A stretch of 44,436 nucleotides of DNA from Pleomorphomonas diazotrophica (GTDB lineage Bacteria; Pseudomonadota; Alphaproteobacteria; Rhizobiales; Pleomorphomonadaceae): positions 1-44,436 of the forward strand of contig NZ_PJNW01000024.1 of assembly GCF_002844595.1 (NCBI RefSeq), given 5' to 3'. Position numbers and translations under genes: made by a program. Shown here piece by piece: positions 33,212 to 41,913 of the stretch. Positions within the stretch are counted from its first letter, which is position 1; each line of letters begins with the position of its first letter. The notes beneath the pieces were generated by a model that was given only the letters and a program-made list of their open reading frames with translations, searched no databases and had not been told where the DNA came from.

Positions 33212-33880
33212 ATGTCCGTCACCTCGTTAGCGGCGCTCGCCGCGATCATAGATCACACAATCCTGCGCCCAGATGCCACCGAGGCTGACGTCGAGAACTT
33301 CTGCGCCGAAGCCTTGCAGTGGAACTTCGCCTCCGTCTGCGTCAATCCGCTCCATGTCCCACGCGTCGCCGTACTCTTGCGCGGCTCGGCGGTCAGAACC
33401 GGTTCGGTGGTCGGCTTCCCGCTGGGGGCCACGCCAACCGAACTCAAGCGTCGCGAGTTGGAGTGGGTGCTGGCAGAAGGCGCCGCCGAGGTGGACATGG
33501 TGATCTCCATCGGCACCTTGAAAAGCGTCGGCGCAGGTCCGATCGGCGACGAGGTCGCCACACTCAAGACCGCTTGCGGCAGCGTGCCGCTCAAGGTGAT
33601 TTTGGAAACGTCGCTTTTGACCGACGACGAGATCGTCGCTGCTTCGCTTGCCGCCAAGAGAGCCGGCGCCGATTTCGTGAAGACATCGACCGCCTTCACC
33701 CAGAAGGGCGCGACCGTCGAGACGGTGGCCCTGATGCGCCGCACCGTGGGGCCAGAGATGGGCGTGAAGGCGTCCGGCGGCATCCGCTCCTTCGCCGAGG
33801 CCATGGCGATGATCGAGGCGGGGGCGAACCGCATCGGCACCAGCCGAGGCGTGGCCCTGATGCGGGAGGCGCACTTCTAG
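33212..33880 (+). CDS. deoC: Deoxyribose-phosphate aldolase
   Basis: Class I aldolase splitting 2-deoxyribose-5-phosphate into glyceraldehyde-3-phosphate and acetaldehyde, used in deoxynucleoside breakdown. The 222-aa protein has the Schiff-base lysine K157 in FVKTSTAF, the helper lysine K186 in GVKASGGIRS and the catalytic aspartate D95 in EVDMVISIG; GFPLGA (69-73 region) is also diagnostic. The ATG at 33212, with GGGAGG four bases upstream, is preferred to an ATG at 33200. It lies 139 bp downstream of the EIIC-EAL gene on the same strand; cotranscription is possible but not shown. The other deo genes are not in the window. Confidence 0.95.
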   Translation: MSVTSLAALAAIIDHTILRPDATEADVENFCAEALQWNFASVCVNPLHVPRVAVLLRGSAVRTGSVVGFPLGATPTELKRRELEWVLAEGAAEVDMVISIGTLKSVGAGPIGDEVATLKTACGSVPLKVILETSLLTDDEIVAASLAAKRAGADFVKTSTAFTQKGATVETVALMRRTVGPEMGVKASGGIRSFAEAMAMIEAGANRIGTSRGVALMREAHF

Positions 33881-33957
33881 AGGGGGCGCCGATTAAGCCG
33901 GGGAAAGACGCCGCGGCCGTCTCATGGAGCAGCCGCGACGTATTGTTCGGGTGGGTG

Positions 33958-34908
33958 TCAGGCGCTCGCCCTGTCCAGCAGTTCGACTTCGGCCGGTGTC
34001 AGATGCAGCGTCGCGGCGTGCGCGAAGCTCTCGACATGCGCCACCTTGGTGGCACTGGCGATCGGCGCTGTGACGCCCGGCCGCGCCATCAGCCAGGCAA
34101 GGGCCACCTCGGCCGGCTTGGCGTGACGAGCTTCCGCCACCTGGTCGAGCGCCGCGAGGATGCGAAAGCCGCGTTCGTTCATGTGTTTTTCGACGCCGCC
34201 CGCCCGGCTGCTGCCCTTGAGGTCGTCGGCGGAGCGGTATTTGCCGGAGAGGAAGCCGGAGGCGAGGCTGTAGTAGGAGACGACGCCGATGTCCTCATGC
34301 ATGCAGAGATCGCGCAGTGCGCCATCGAACTGCTTGCGCTCGGCGAGGCTGTAATTGGGCTGGAGAACCTGGTAGGCCGGCAGCTGCTTTTGCCGCGACA
34401 CGGCAAGCGCCGCGCCGAGCTGGTCGGCGTTGAGGTTGGAGGCGCCGATGGTCCGGACCTTGCCGGCGGCGATCAGCTTGTCATAGGCGCCGAGCGTTTC
34501 CTCATAGGGCGTTTCGTCCGGCCAATGAGAAAAGTAGAGGTCGATGCGGTCGATGCCCAGCCGGGCGAGCGATCGGTCGGCCGCCTCCAGAATCCATGTC
34601 TCGCCAAGGCCCTTCTCGCCGGGGCGGCCGAGGTCGGAGCCCACCTTGGTGAAGATCTTCACCTTGTCCCGGACGCCGGGGCGGGCCTTCAGCCAGCGGC
34701 CGATGATCGTCTCGGATTCGCCACCCTGATTGCCGGGCTTCCAGCGGGAGTAGACGTCGGCGGTGTCGATGGCGTCGAATCCATGGTCGACGAAGGCGTC
34801 CAGCACGTCGAAGCTGGCCTTCTCGTCAATGGTCCAGCCGAAGACGTTACCGCCGAACACCAGCGGTGCGATGTCGAAGCCGGTTTTCCCGAGCGGGCGC
34901 TTTTTCAT
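33958..34908 (-). CDS. Aldo/keto reductase
   Basis: NADPH-dependent oxidoreductase with a TIM barrel, 316 aa. The catalytic tetrad is complete: D48 (AIDTADVYS), Y53, K88 (IFTKVGSD) and H128 (YFSHWPD). Other family landmarks are GNQGGESETIIGRWL near the N-terminus, IGASNLNADQL, LQPNYSLAER and the cofactor-binding C-terminal PIASATKVAHVE. It resembles YajO/Tas-like enzymes acting on sugars or aldehydes; the substrate is unknown. It starts at an ATG behind GGAGAGG and is convergent with deoC. Confidence 0.92.
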   Translation of the reverse strand: MKKRPLGKTGFDIAPLVFGGNVFGWTIDEKASFDVLDAFVDHGFDAIDTADVYSRWKPGNQGGESETIIGRWLKARPGVRDKVKIFTKVGSDLGRPGEKGLGETWILEAADRSLARLGIDRIDLYFSHWPDETPYEETLGAYDKLIAAGKVRTIGASNLNADQLGAALAVSRQKQLPAYQVLQPNYSLAERKQFDGALRDLCMHEDIGVVSYYSLASGFLSGKYRSADDLKGSSRAGGVEKHMNERGFRILAALDQVAEARHAKPAEVALAWLMARPGVTAPIASATKVAHVESFAHAATLHLTPAEVELLDRASA

Positions 34909-35028
34909 GTTCCTCTCCGATTGTGGGCGGCGGTCCGCTTCGGACAGCCGCGTCCTCGGAGAGATTATAGGAGGGCGCAGAACGCCCGTCAGTTCGCGCT
35001 TCGGCCAATCGGCGACGCTGTATGGCGC

Positions 35029-36717
35029 TCAGAACAGCACGTCGTCGAACAGGTCTTCGGTCTCCTTGGCCGGAGCGGCGGAAGCCGGTGCACCGCTCCA
35101 TCCAAGAATTGCCCGATGGATGTCCCGTTCGGCGGCCATGGTGTAGACCGCGAAAAGACGCTCGGAAAAGCCAGCGTAGTCCTTCGCGTTCTCTGCCGGA
35201 GCAGTTGTGTCGCTGCTGCCGAACATGCGGTGGCAGGTATGGAGGTGTTCGCCGAGGTCCTTGCTGAAGTCGATGTGACGGGCAATGTGCCCGATGCGCT
35301 CGGCAACGGCGTTTCCGCTCTCCTCCGCTTCCTTGAGGTGAAGGCTGGTGCGGATGTTGGCCTCGCGCAGGGTCGTCACAGCCCCGTCGATCTCCCCGAC
35401 GATATCGACGCGGGCTTCCCCGGCGTTGTTGTCGATGCCTTCGGCGGTTTCGCGCATGGTCGACAGACGTTGCAGGATGTCCTCAGCCGCAACGCCGAGC
35501 CTTGCGGCATAGGTGTTCATCTCTGCCGCCACCACGCCGACGGCGCGCCCTTTGGCGCCCAGTCGGTTGCTGCGGAGATAGGCGTTGATGGCGAGGCAGC
35601 GGATGTCGTCGCGCACACTGCGGATGTTGCCGATGTTGCCCATGTTGCTGAGCAACTCCGTGGCAACCCGCTTGGTGCTGGCATAGGCGGCGGCCGCGAG
35701 GGCGCCCGACTTCTCGATGTCGCCGACCACGCCGCGTGCGAAGCCGACGCCGTCCTCGATGGCCTGCATCTCGCCGCCGCCGTTGCAGCCGGCCTTGCCG
35801 GTCAGCGACAGCACCCGCGAGGCCTCGCCCGCCAGGCCCTCGATGGTGGCGACGACCACCCGCGTCTGTTCGCTGAAGTCCTTGATCAATGCCGATGTCT
35901 GGGCGGCCAGCAGGCGGATGCCGGCCTCCGAGAGCGCTTCGGCCTGCGTTTCCGAGCCGCATCGGGCGACTTCGTCGAGAAGAATGGCGATGCCGGCCTG
36001 CACGTGTTCGATGCGCTGCCGGGCCACGTCACCGGCCTGCAAGGCCGACAGGACCTTGCCGACCTTCTCCTGAACCGACTTCGCCACATCGGCCGTGCCG
36101 CTGGCAAGCCGCCTCAGGCCGGCGCGGCGGCCCCGGACCGCATCGAGAGCGTCGGTCAGGGTGGAGGAAACGGTCGAGACCTGGGCCGCGATGCCCGCGC
36201 CTTTGTCGTCGGCGCAGGCGACTGCGACCTGGGCACTCAACTGGCCGACCTTGTCGGCAAAGATCTCGATCTGTTCGATCGCCGAGCCGACATACTTGTC
36301 GACGTCGTCGGCGAACTGGGCGAACTCGGTCACGCCGGCCCCGGCGATCCGGGTCTCCATGGCACAGGTGTTGAGATAGCGCAGCGAGCGCTGCATGTCG
36401 CGAATGCGCGGCGTGATCGCCTCGCTGTCGACAAGGACAGACGCCAGACGCTGTCCGGTGGTGGCTTCGGCTTCGACGAGGTTGGCGAGGCCTTTCAGTG
36501 TGGCGGTCAGCCGGGCCGCCGCTTCGTCACAAGCGTGATCATCGAGGGCGCCGGTTACGCCTTCGATCGCAGTGAGAAGACGGGCGACGATGTCATAGGC
36601 GGCCATCAGGGCCTTGCCGCCTTCGACGAAACGTTCCTCGATCTGCGAACGGGCGGCCTCGAGCTCATCGGAGACCGCGCGGAGATCGGGTCGGCGGGAC
36701 GTGCCTTCTGAAATCAC
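35029..36717 (-). CDS. Soluble chemotaxis-like coiled-coil protein with a CheZ-like C-terminal tail
   Basis: 562-aa protein without membrane helices or a signal peptide, almost entirely alpha-helical and rich in Ala, Glu, Val and Arg, with heptad character resembling the cytoplasmic part of methyl-accepting chemotaxis proteins. Segments such as ALQAGDVARQRIEHVQAGI and DDIRCLAINAYLRSNRLGAKGRAVGVVAAEMNTYA recall MCP-like signalling helices. The canonical MCP hairpin tip motif is not evident. The last residues, ETEDLFDDVLF, resemble the acidic-hydrophobic CheY-binding tail of CheZ (for comparison VDDLLDSLGF). It starts at GTG (36717) behind AGGAG. A role as a response-regulator-binding or phosphatase-like chemotaxis factor is my inference; I do not recognise a characterised orthologue. 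Confidence 0.65.
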   Translation of the reverse strand: MISEGTSRRPDLRAVSDELEAARSQIEERFVEGGKALMAAYDIVARLLTAIEGVTGALDDHACDEAAARLTATLKGLANLVEAEATTGQRLASVLVDSEAITPRIRDMQRSLRYLNTCAMETRIAGAGVTEFAQFADDVDKYVGSAIEQIEIFADKVGQLSAQVAVACADDKGAGIAAQVSTVSSTLTDALDAVRGRRAGLRRLASGTADVAKSVQEKVGKVLSALQAGDVARQRIEHVQAGIAILLDEVARCGSETQAEALSEAGIRLLAAQTSALIKDFSEQTRVVVATIEGLAGEASRVLSLTGKAGCNGGGEMQAIEDGVGFARGVVGDIEKSGALAAAAYASTKRVATELLSNMGNIGNIRSVRDDIRCLAINAYLRSNRLGAKGRAVGVVAAEMNTYAARLGVAAEDILQRLSTMRETAEGIDNNAGEARVDIVGEIDGAVTTLREANIRTSLHLKEAEESGNAVAERIGHIARHIDFSKDLGEHLHTCHRMFGSSDTTAPAENAKDYAGFSERLFAVYTMAAERDIHRAILGWSGAPASAAPAKETEDLFDDVLF

Positions 36718-36897
36718 TCTGCTACTCCTGTCCTGAGCGGATAGTTCCAGAAAAGAGTGAAATAACGGTTCCCACTACCAGTCGTTTTGGTCGGGTGGTT
36801 TCAACGCTTTCCGATGCAGGATGCGACGGTGCTTTTCACCGTGCTGCCAATCATGCGATAAGCCCTTGCATCCCTTCCGGAACGGACCCTGCCGACC

Positions 36898-37890
36898 ATG
36901 ACCGAAAAGCCGCCTCGCGAGGGCAAGCGCCCGACGATTGCCGACGTGGCGCGCGCGGCCGGGGTGGCGCCGGCCATCGTTTCGCGTGCCCTTTCGCCAA
37001 GTCGACGCCCGGTATCGCTGGAAAAGAAGGAGCGCGTCCTGAAGGCGGCAGCGGAACTCGGCTATCACCAGAACCCGCTGGCACGCGGCCTCGCCACCAA
37101 GTCGATCGATCTCGTCGCCGTCATCATCAACTATCTCAGCGATCTCTCAGACCTCGACCTGTTTGACCCGCTGCTCGACGGCATCCAGTCGCTCGGCAAG
37201 CAGGCGATCCTGATCCGCGTCGGCCGCACCAAGCGCATCGACGATTTCCTGCGCAACTCGCTGACCTATCATGTGCATGCTGCGCTGGTGTTTTCCGATT
37301 TCGCCGACGCGGGCGAGGTGCGCGCCCTGTTCCATAGCGACAACGTGTTGATGCTGAATGGCCGCTTCGATACCGAAAGCGCCCGCATTCACATCGATGA
37401 GGAGAACGGTATCGGCGAGTTGGTGCGGCACGCTCGCGCCAGGGGCGTCGAAAGCGCCGTGCTGGTGACCGGCCGCGCCAGTTCGTTGGTCGAGGAGGCA
37501 CGGATCGCGGCCTACCGGTCGGCCTGCGCCGCCGCCGGCGTCCGCCTGCTCTCCGAGGTGGGCGGCGACTATTCCTACGCCTCGGGCATCAGGGCGGCGG
37601 TCGGCATCGGTGAGGCGACGCCGGACGCCGTGTTCTGCACGTCCGATTCCATGGCGATGGGCGTCATGGACGGGCTCGTCCGGGAGGGCAGGCGGCCGCC
37701 CGCCGACTACCTGCTTTATGGCTTCGACGCTGTCGAGAAGGGCAACTTCGGCGCCTATGACATCTCCAGCGTCGGCTTCGATCGCTCGGAGCTGGTGGCC
37801 GGCATTCTGGGCTTTTTGAGGACACCCGAAGAGTTCCCGGCGGCGGGGCTCGACATTTCCACCCGCTTCATCGCCCGCAGCACGGGTTGA
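36898..37890 (+). CDS. LacI-family transcriptional regulator (1)
   Basis: Sugar-type repressor of 330 aa. The N-terminal helix-turn-helix reads PTIADVARAAGVAPAIVSRALSPSRRPVSLEKKERV, followed by the hinge ELGYHQNPLARGLATKSIDLVAVII. The effector domain is of the periplasmic-binding-protein type, with DAVFCTSDSMAMGVMDGLV and LLYGFDAVEKG. The ribosome site is weak, but the start is supported by the family's usual N-terminus. It is divergent from the chemotaxis-like gene and convergent with the amino-acid ABC operon. Its target is unclear: the second LacI regulator at the operon head is the better candidate for that operon. Confidence 0.92.
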   Translation: MTEKPPREGKRPTIADVARAAGVAPAIVSRALSPSRRPVSLEKKERVLKAAAELGYHQNPLARGLATKSIDLVAVIINYLSDLSDLDLFDPLLDGIQSLGKQAILIRVGRTKRIDDFLRNSLTYHVHAALVFSDFADAGEVRALFHSDNVLMLNGRFDTESARIHIDEENGIGELVRHARARGVESAVLVTGRASSLVEEARIAAYRSACAAAGVRLLSEVGGDYSYASGIRAAVGIGEATPDAVFCTSDSMAMGVMDGLVREGRRPPADYLLYGFDAVEKGNFGAYDISSVGFDRSELVAGILGFLRTPEEFPAAGLDISTRFIARSTG

Positions 37891-37894
37891 GGCG

Positions 37895-37932
37895 ACAAAA
37901 ATAACTCGGCGCCGGTTTGCACCGACGCCGAG
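37895..37932 (-). terminator. Rho-independent terminator of the amino-acid ABC operon
   Basis: On the minus strand, arms CTCGGCG and CGCCGAG plus inner CGGT/ACCG (one mismatch between them) close a 4-nt loop, immediately followed by TTATTTTT. It lies about 40 bp past the binding-protein stop codon, and the same hairpin could also serve the convergent LacI gene. Confidence 0.8.
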
Positions 37933-37973
37933 GCGGGTTTGCGGTCCTTGGTCGGCGGTCTGTCGCCGCCTTC

Positions 37974-38771
37974 TTACCAGAGCGGGGTCAGCGTCGGCGG
38001 ATTGGCCTTCTCGCCCCACCACTTCTTGTAATTGGCTTCATAGGCGCCCGACTGGATGTAGTCGGAGACGAACATGTCGACCCAGCGCTGCAGGTCCGGA
38101 TCGCCCTGGGCGATGGCGATGCCGATCGGGTCGTTTGAATACAGGCCGGGCAGGGTAACGAGCGACGGCTCCTTGGTGGCGAGATAGTCGAGCATCGACG
38201 AATCCTCGATGCCGGCGTCGACGCGCTTCTGCTTCAAGAGCAGTACGCCATCCGGCGAGAAGTTGTCGGTGTAGACCAGCTCGGCCGTCGGCACGGCGCG
38301 CTTCAGGAAGGTTTCGCCCGTCGTGCCTCGACCGACCACCACCTTCTTGCCGGCGAGGCCTTCCAGCGTCGTGATGCCGGCGTCGGCCTGCACGATGATG
38401 CGGAGACCGGCGCGGTTGTAGGGAATGGAGAAGCTGACAGCCTTGGCGCGGGCCAGCGTCGCCGAGGTGTTGGCGACCACGAGGTCGAGCTGGTTGGAGA
38501 CCAGCATGGAGACGCGGGCGTCGCCCGAGACGTCGGTGAACTCGGGCTTCACGCCGAGCTTCTCGGCCAGCATGGTGGCGACGTCGACGTCATAGCCGAC
38601 CGGGTTGTTCTGGTCGTCGCGGAAGCCGATCGGCTCGCCGCCCAGCGACACGCCGATGCGGATGACGCCGGCGTCGAGGATTTCCTGCAGCTTGGAGCCG
38701 GCGCTGGCCGTGCTCGCCAGCGCGAGGCAGACGGCCGCGGCGGCAAGGGTTGTCTTCAGAAGCCGATGCAT
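37974..38771 (-). CDS. Polar amino-acid ABC transporter binding protein
   Basis: Periplasmic receptor of the type II, family 3 amino-acid group (GlnH/HisJ-like), 265 aa. A signal peptide ending near ASTASA precedes LQEILDAGVIRIGVSLGGEPIGFRDDQNNPVGYDVDVATMLAEKLGV, the standard start of these proteins. Later motifs DLVVANTSATLARAKAVSFSIPY, KVVVGRGTTGE and DAGIEDSSMLDY agree. The ATG at 38771 has AGGAGAG upstream; a longer in-frame start at 38981 is rejected because it lacks the signal peptide. It is the last gene of a five-gene operon that also encodes a glycosylasparaginase-like hydrolase, so the ligand may be an asparagine- or aspartate-containing compound. Confidence 0.92.
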   Translation of the reverse strand: MHRLLKTTLAAAAVCLALASTASAGSKLQEILDAGVIRIGVSLGGEPIGFRDDQNNPVGYDVDVATMLAEKLGVKPEFTDVSGDARVSMLVSNQLDLVVANTSATLARAKAVSFSIPYNRAGLRIIVQADAGITTLEGLAGKKVVVGRGTTGETFLKRAVPTAELVYTDNFSPDGVLLLKQKRVDAGIEDSSMLDYLATKEPSLVTLPGLYSNDPIGIAIAQGDPDLQRWVDMFVSDYIQSGAYEANYKKWWGEKANPPTLTPLW

Positions 38772-38787
38772 GATGTCTCTCCTGTGA

Positions 38788-39705
38788 TCAAAGCTGTTCC
38801 GATTGCCGCCGCTCCGGTGCGGGCATGCCGGGTTCCCAGAACCAGTAGGATACCGGTTTGTTGCCCCTGAGCGTGACGACGCGATGCTTGTTTTTGTTGT
38901 CGAGCGCATGAATGACCACCTCGCCGATGAAGCCACCCTTGAGGGCGAGGAGGTCCTCGGCGGCGCGCTCCACCGCCGCATCGAGGGAAAGGCCGAATTT
39001 CAAACCCTGCACCACGGCATGCGAGGTCGCGCAGCGCATGGTCATCTCGCCGGTGTGGGTGCAGGCGGCGACGCCGTAGCGACTGTCGGCGTAGAAGCCG
39101 GCGCCGGGAATCGGGCTGTCGCCTAGGCGGCCGGGATATTTCCAGGCCCAGCCGGACGTCGAGGTGGCGACGGCGGCGTTGCCGCCGGCGTCGATGCCGA
39201 GGAAAACAGTGGTGTCGCGCACCCGCTCGGGATCGGTGATGGCATTGGACAGCGGCACGAGCGGCACGTTCGGAAAGGCGGCGCGCGCCTTGTCGTCGAG
39301 AAGATCGTCGAGTTTCTCCCGCCAAACCCGCTTGCTGTCGGGATAGAGCACGTCATCTTCGCTGAAACCGATTTCACTTGCAAAACGACGAGCGCCTTCG
39401 CCAGTCAGCATGACATGCGGAAGGCGGCGCATGACTTCACGTGCCAATGCAGCGACATGCAGCGTGCGTGGCACGGCGCCCACGGATCCGACGGATAGCG
39501 TCGTACCGTCCATCACGGCGCCGTCGCATTCCATGTCGCCGACCATGTTGGGCCAGCCGCCGTAGCCGACCGAGCGAACGCTCGGCGCCGCCTCGACATA
39601 GCCGATGCCTTCGACCAGCGCGTCAAGGGCAATGCCCCCAGCGAGCAAGGTATCGACAGCATGGGAAAAACCGGGTTCGGCCTCGGTGTTGGCAAGCAGG
39701 ATCAA
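38788..39705 (-). CDS. N-terminal-nucleophile hydrolase, glycosylasparaginase / isoaspartyl peptidase family
   Basis: Amidohydrolase expected to cleave the side-chain amide of N4-glycosylated asparagine, or a beta-aspartyl peptide. The family matures by self-cleavage before a threonine. Here D164-T165 (in RVRDTTVFLG) corresponds to the D/T cleavage site, giving alpha and beta chains of about 164 and 141 residues. The beta chain shows the conserved GNAAVATSTSG, GRLGDSPIPGAGFYAD and CTHTGEMTMRCATSHAVV. Length is 305 aa; no signal peptide is seen, so it should act in the cytoplasm on an imported substrate. The TTG at 39705 behind AAGGA is the best start, placed 3 bp after the ATPase stop. Substrate choice between glycosyl-asparagine and beta-aspartyl peptide is not settled by sequence. 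Confidence 0.85.
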   Translation of the reverse strand: MILLANTEAEPGFSHAVDTLLAGGIALDALVEGIGYVEAAPSVRSVGYGGWPNMVGDMECDGAVMDGTTLSVGSVGAVPRTLHVAALAREVMRRLPHVMLTGEGARRFASEIGFSEDDVLYPDSKRVWREKLDDLLDDKARAAFPNVPLVPLSNAITDPERVRDTTVFLGIDAGGNAAVATSTSGWAWKYPGRLGDSPIPGAGFYADSRYGVAACTHTGEMTMRCATSHAVVQGLKFGLSLDAAVERAAEDLLALKGGFIGEVVIHALDNKNKHRVVTLRGNKPVSYWFWEPGMPAPERRQSEQL

Positions 39706-39708
39706 GGC

Positions 39709-40443
39709 TCAGTCCTTTTTCATCTTGGACAGAAACTGGCGGATGCGCCGCACGGCAAGGCCGCCGTCCTCGGCGAAGAACTGCGCCGTCGGCAGGTCGA
39801 CGATCAGCTCGCCCTGTTCGAGGAAGACGATGCGGCTCGAGATGTGACGGGCAAACTCGATCTCGTGGGTGACGAACACCATGGTCGTGCCGTCGGCGGC
39901 GAGCTCGGCGAGAATGCGCAGCACGTCGCCGGTCATCTCCGGGTCGAGGGCGGAGGTCACCTCGTCGAGCAGCAGGTAGCGCGGCTGCATGGCGAGCGCT
40001 CGACAGATGCCGACACGCTGGCGCTGGCCGCCGGAGAGCTGCTGCGGATAGGCGTCGGCATGGGCGCCCAGTCCAACCTTGTCCAGCAGGGCGCGGGCGC
40101 GCGCCTCGGCTTCCGCCTTGGGCAACTTCAGTACCTCGATCGGCGCGAGGGTGATGTTTCGGAGCGCCGTCATGTGCGGATAGAGGTTGAACAGCTGGAA
40201 GACGGTGGCCGATGCCCGGCGGGCGGCGACGAGGCCGGCCTTGGTGGAAACGTCGTGGCCGTCGACGGTAATCTTGCCGCCCGACAGCGTTTCCAGGCCG
40301 TTGATGCAGCGGATCAGCGTCGACTTGCCCGAGCCGGAGGCACCGAGAATGGTGACAACCTCGCCCGGCTCGACCCGGAGGTTGACGCGCTTCAATACGA
40401 GGGCGTCCCCGAAGCGCTTTTCGACGTTTTCGGCGACGATCAT
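39709..40443 (-). CDS. Polar amino-acid ABC transporter ATP-binding protein
   Basis: GlnQ/HisP-like ATPase of 244 aa powering the importer encoded around it. Motifs: Walker A GASGSGKST, Q-loop VFQLFNLYPHMTALRN, signature LSGGQRQRVGICRALAMQP, Walker B YLLLDEVTSALDPE and switch histidine in VFVTHEIEFAR. The start at 40443 overlaps the stop of the preceding permease (ATGA) with GGGGAGG upstream, showing translational coupling; an ATG five codons earlier is less likely. Confidence 0.94.
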   Translation of the reverse strand: MIVAENVEKRFGDALVLKRVNLRVEPGEVVTILGASGSGKSTLIRCINGLETLSGGKITVDGHDVSTKAGLVAARRASATVFQLFNLYPHMTALRNITLAPIEVLKLPKAEAEARARALLDKVGLGAHADAYPQQLSGGQRQRVGICRALAMQPRYLLLDEVTSALDPEMTGDVLRILAELAADGTTMVFVTHEIEFARHISSRIVFLEQGELIVDLPTAQFFAEDGGLAVRRIRQFLSKMKKD

Positions 40444-41114
40444 CAGATGCCTCCCCATTTCACGGACTTGCGCAGCGCCGCCTCGATGCGGCCGCCGGCA
40501 TGGGCGAGCGTCTTCGCCGCGAGATAGTAGATGAGTCCGATCACCGCCCAGACGATGAAGGGCTGCAGCGTCCTGAGGTTCAGGATGTTGCCGATCTTGG
40601 TGAGGTCGAACACGCCGATCACCGAGATCAGCGAGGTCACCTGCAACTGGTTGACCAGGATGCCGATGAGCGGCCCCACCGAGAAGGCGGCAGCCTGTGG
40701 CGCGATGACGAGGCGCAGGATCTGCGAACGGGTAAGCCCGAACACCTGGGCTGCCTCGATCTGGTCGCGGTCGATGGATTCGATGCCGGAACGGAAGACC
40801 ACGAAGGCGAAGGCGGCCGTGTTGAGACTGAGGGTCAGCGTGGCCGCCTCGACCGGCGTCATGCGGATATGCAGGAAAGCCGGAATGCCGAAGAACACCA
40901 GGAACAGCTGCACCAAGACAGGCGAGTTCTTCAGCGCCTCGGTGACCAGCACGATCACCGGCCGGCAGCCCGGCACCCGGTAATGATGGACGACGGCGAG
41001 CAGCAGGCCGATGGCGAGGCCGATCAGCGTCGTGCCGACGAACAGGGCGAGCGTGACGCCGAGGCCCTGCAGCAGCAGCACGATATCGTAGGGAGTGAAG
41101 TCGGCGTAGCGCAT
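40443..41114 (-). CDS. Polar amino-acid ABC transporter permease 1
   Basis: HisMQ-type inner-membrane subunit, 223 aa with about five helices. The EAA-like loop reads ESIDRDQIEAAQVFGLTRSQILRLVIAPQAAAF, characteristic of polar amino-acid permeases, and the early segment VVIVLVTEALKNSPVLVQLFLVFFGIPAF matches the family's ENxPxLVQ motif region in position. Start and stop overlap both neighbouring genes by ATGA, so it is tightly coupled within the operon. Confidence 0.93.
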   Translation of the reverse strand: MRYADFTPYDIVLLLQGLGVTLALFVGTTLIGLAIGLLLAVVHHYRVPGCRPVIVLVTEALKNSPVLVQLFLVFFGIPAFLHIRMTPVEAATLTLSLNTAAFAFVVFRSGIESIDRDQIEAAQVFGLTRSQILRLVIAPQAAAFSVGPLIGILVNQLQVTSLISVIGVFDLTKIGNILNLRTLQPFIVWAVIGLIYYLAAKTLAHAGGRIEAALRKSVKWGGI

Positions 41115-41776
41115 CAGCCCCCCGTCATGAAGCGGTTGAGGCGGCGGTGAACCGCCGAGATGGCGAAGGATAAGAGGGTGGTCAGAGAGGCGTAGAGCAC
41201 CAGCAACACCGCATAGACCTCGAAGGGCTTGAAGGTGGTGGCAGCGACGATCTTGGCGGCGCCGGTCAGCTCGTTGACGGTGATGGTCGAGAGGATCGAC
41301 GAGGTCAGCACCAGGTTGATCAGCACCGAGCCCATCGGCCGCACCGAGACGCGCAGGGCGATCGGCAGCACGATGCGGGTGAAGATCTTGACGCGGCTGA
41401 GGCCCGAGACCTTGGCGGCGTCGATCACCCCGGTGTCGACGGTCATGATGCCCGAGAGTATGACGTCAGAGACGAAGGCGCCGCCGGCGATCGACATGGC
41501 GATTACGCCGGTCTCAAAGGCACCGATGTAGATGCCGAGCTCCGGCAGGCCGTAGAAAAAGAAGAACAGCTGGACGAGGAAGGGAACGTTGCGAAAGACG
41601 TCGCCATAGGCGTTGGCGGCACCCCGTACCCACCTGTTGCCGGACGACCGCATCGAGGCGGTCAGCGCGCCCAGCAGCACGGCGCCGGCGATGGCGATGA
41701 GGCACGCAGCGACCGTCAGGGCAAAGCCCTGCAACAGAAAGCCGATATGGGGCTCGATCACCCTCCAGAAACGCAC
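41114..41776 (-). CDS. Polar amino-acid ABC transporter permease 2 (first gene of operon)
   Basis: Second HisMQ-type permease, 220 aa. It has the conserved RNVPFLVQLFFFFYGLPELG motif and the EAA-like loop GVIDAAKVSGLSRVKIFTRIVLPIALR. It starts at GTG (41776) behind GGGGGAA and leads the operon permease-permease-ATPase-hydrolase-binding protein. A LacI-type operator lies 25 bp upstream of its start codon, so control by the divergent LacI regulator is strongly suggested. Confidence 0.93.
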   Translation of the reverse strand: MRFWRVIEPHIGFLLQGFALTVAACLIAIAGAVLLGALTASMRSSGNRWVRGAANAYGDVFRNVPFLVQLFFFFYGLPELGIYIGAFETGVIAMSIAGGAFVSDVILSGIMTVDTGVIDAAKVSGLSRVKIFTRIVLPIALRVSVRPMGSVLINLVLTSSILSTITVNELTGAAKIVAATTFKPFEVYAVLLVLYASLTTLLSFAISAVHRRLNRFMTGG

Positions 41777-41800
41777 CCGTGTTCCCCCGCCATTATTGTT

Positions 41801-41816
41801 GTGAAAGCGGTTTCAC
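41801..41816. promoter_or_regulatory. LacI-type operator at the head of the amino-acid ABC operon
   Basis: GTGAAAGCGGTTTCAC has perfect 6-bp arms (GTGAAA/TTTCAC) around the CG-centred core, matching the general LacI-family operator TGAAAnCGnTTTCA. It lies between the permease start (41776) and the divergent LacI gene (42067), within the likely promoter zone of the operon. Binding by the divergent regulator is the simplest inference; the regulator at 36898 is an alternative. Confidence 0.75.
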
Positions 41817-41913
41817 TTTTTGTAGGGACGATTCCCAATGCTGTCAAGCAAGGGGGAGGAGCCTCCGTCCGCTTTCGGAAGGACATAGAATTTTACATGC
41901 GGAAAACTTCAAC

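Noticed and set aside
33319-36711. Very long (1130-codon) open frame on the plus strand
   Set aside because: It runs over deoC in another frame and antisense to the aldo/keto reductase and chemotaxis-like genes, which have clear motifs and ribosome sites. Its translation is His/Arg/Gly/Asp-rich and has no domain; long antisense frames are common in high-GC DNA.
36790-36830. Possible LacI operator (GGTTTCAACGCTTTCC) upstream of the first LacI gene
   Set aside because: The halves are not reverse complements; no real palindrome.
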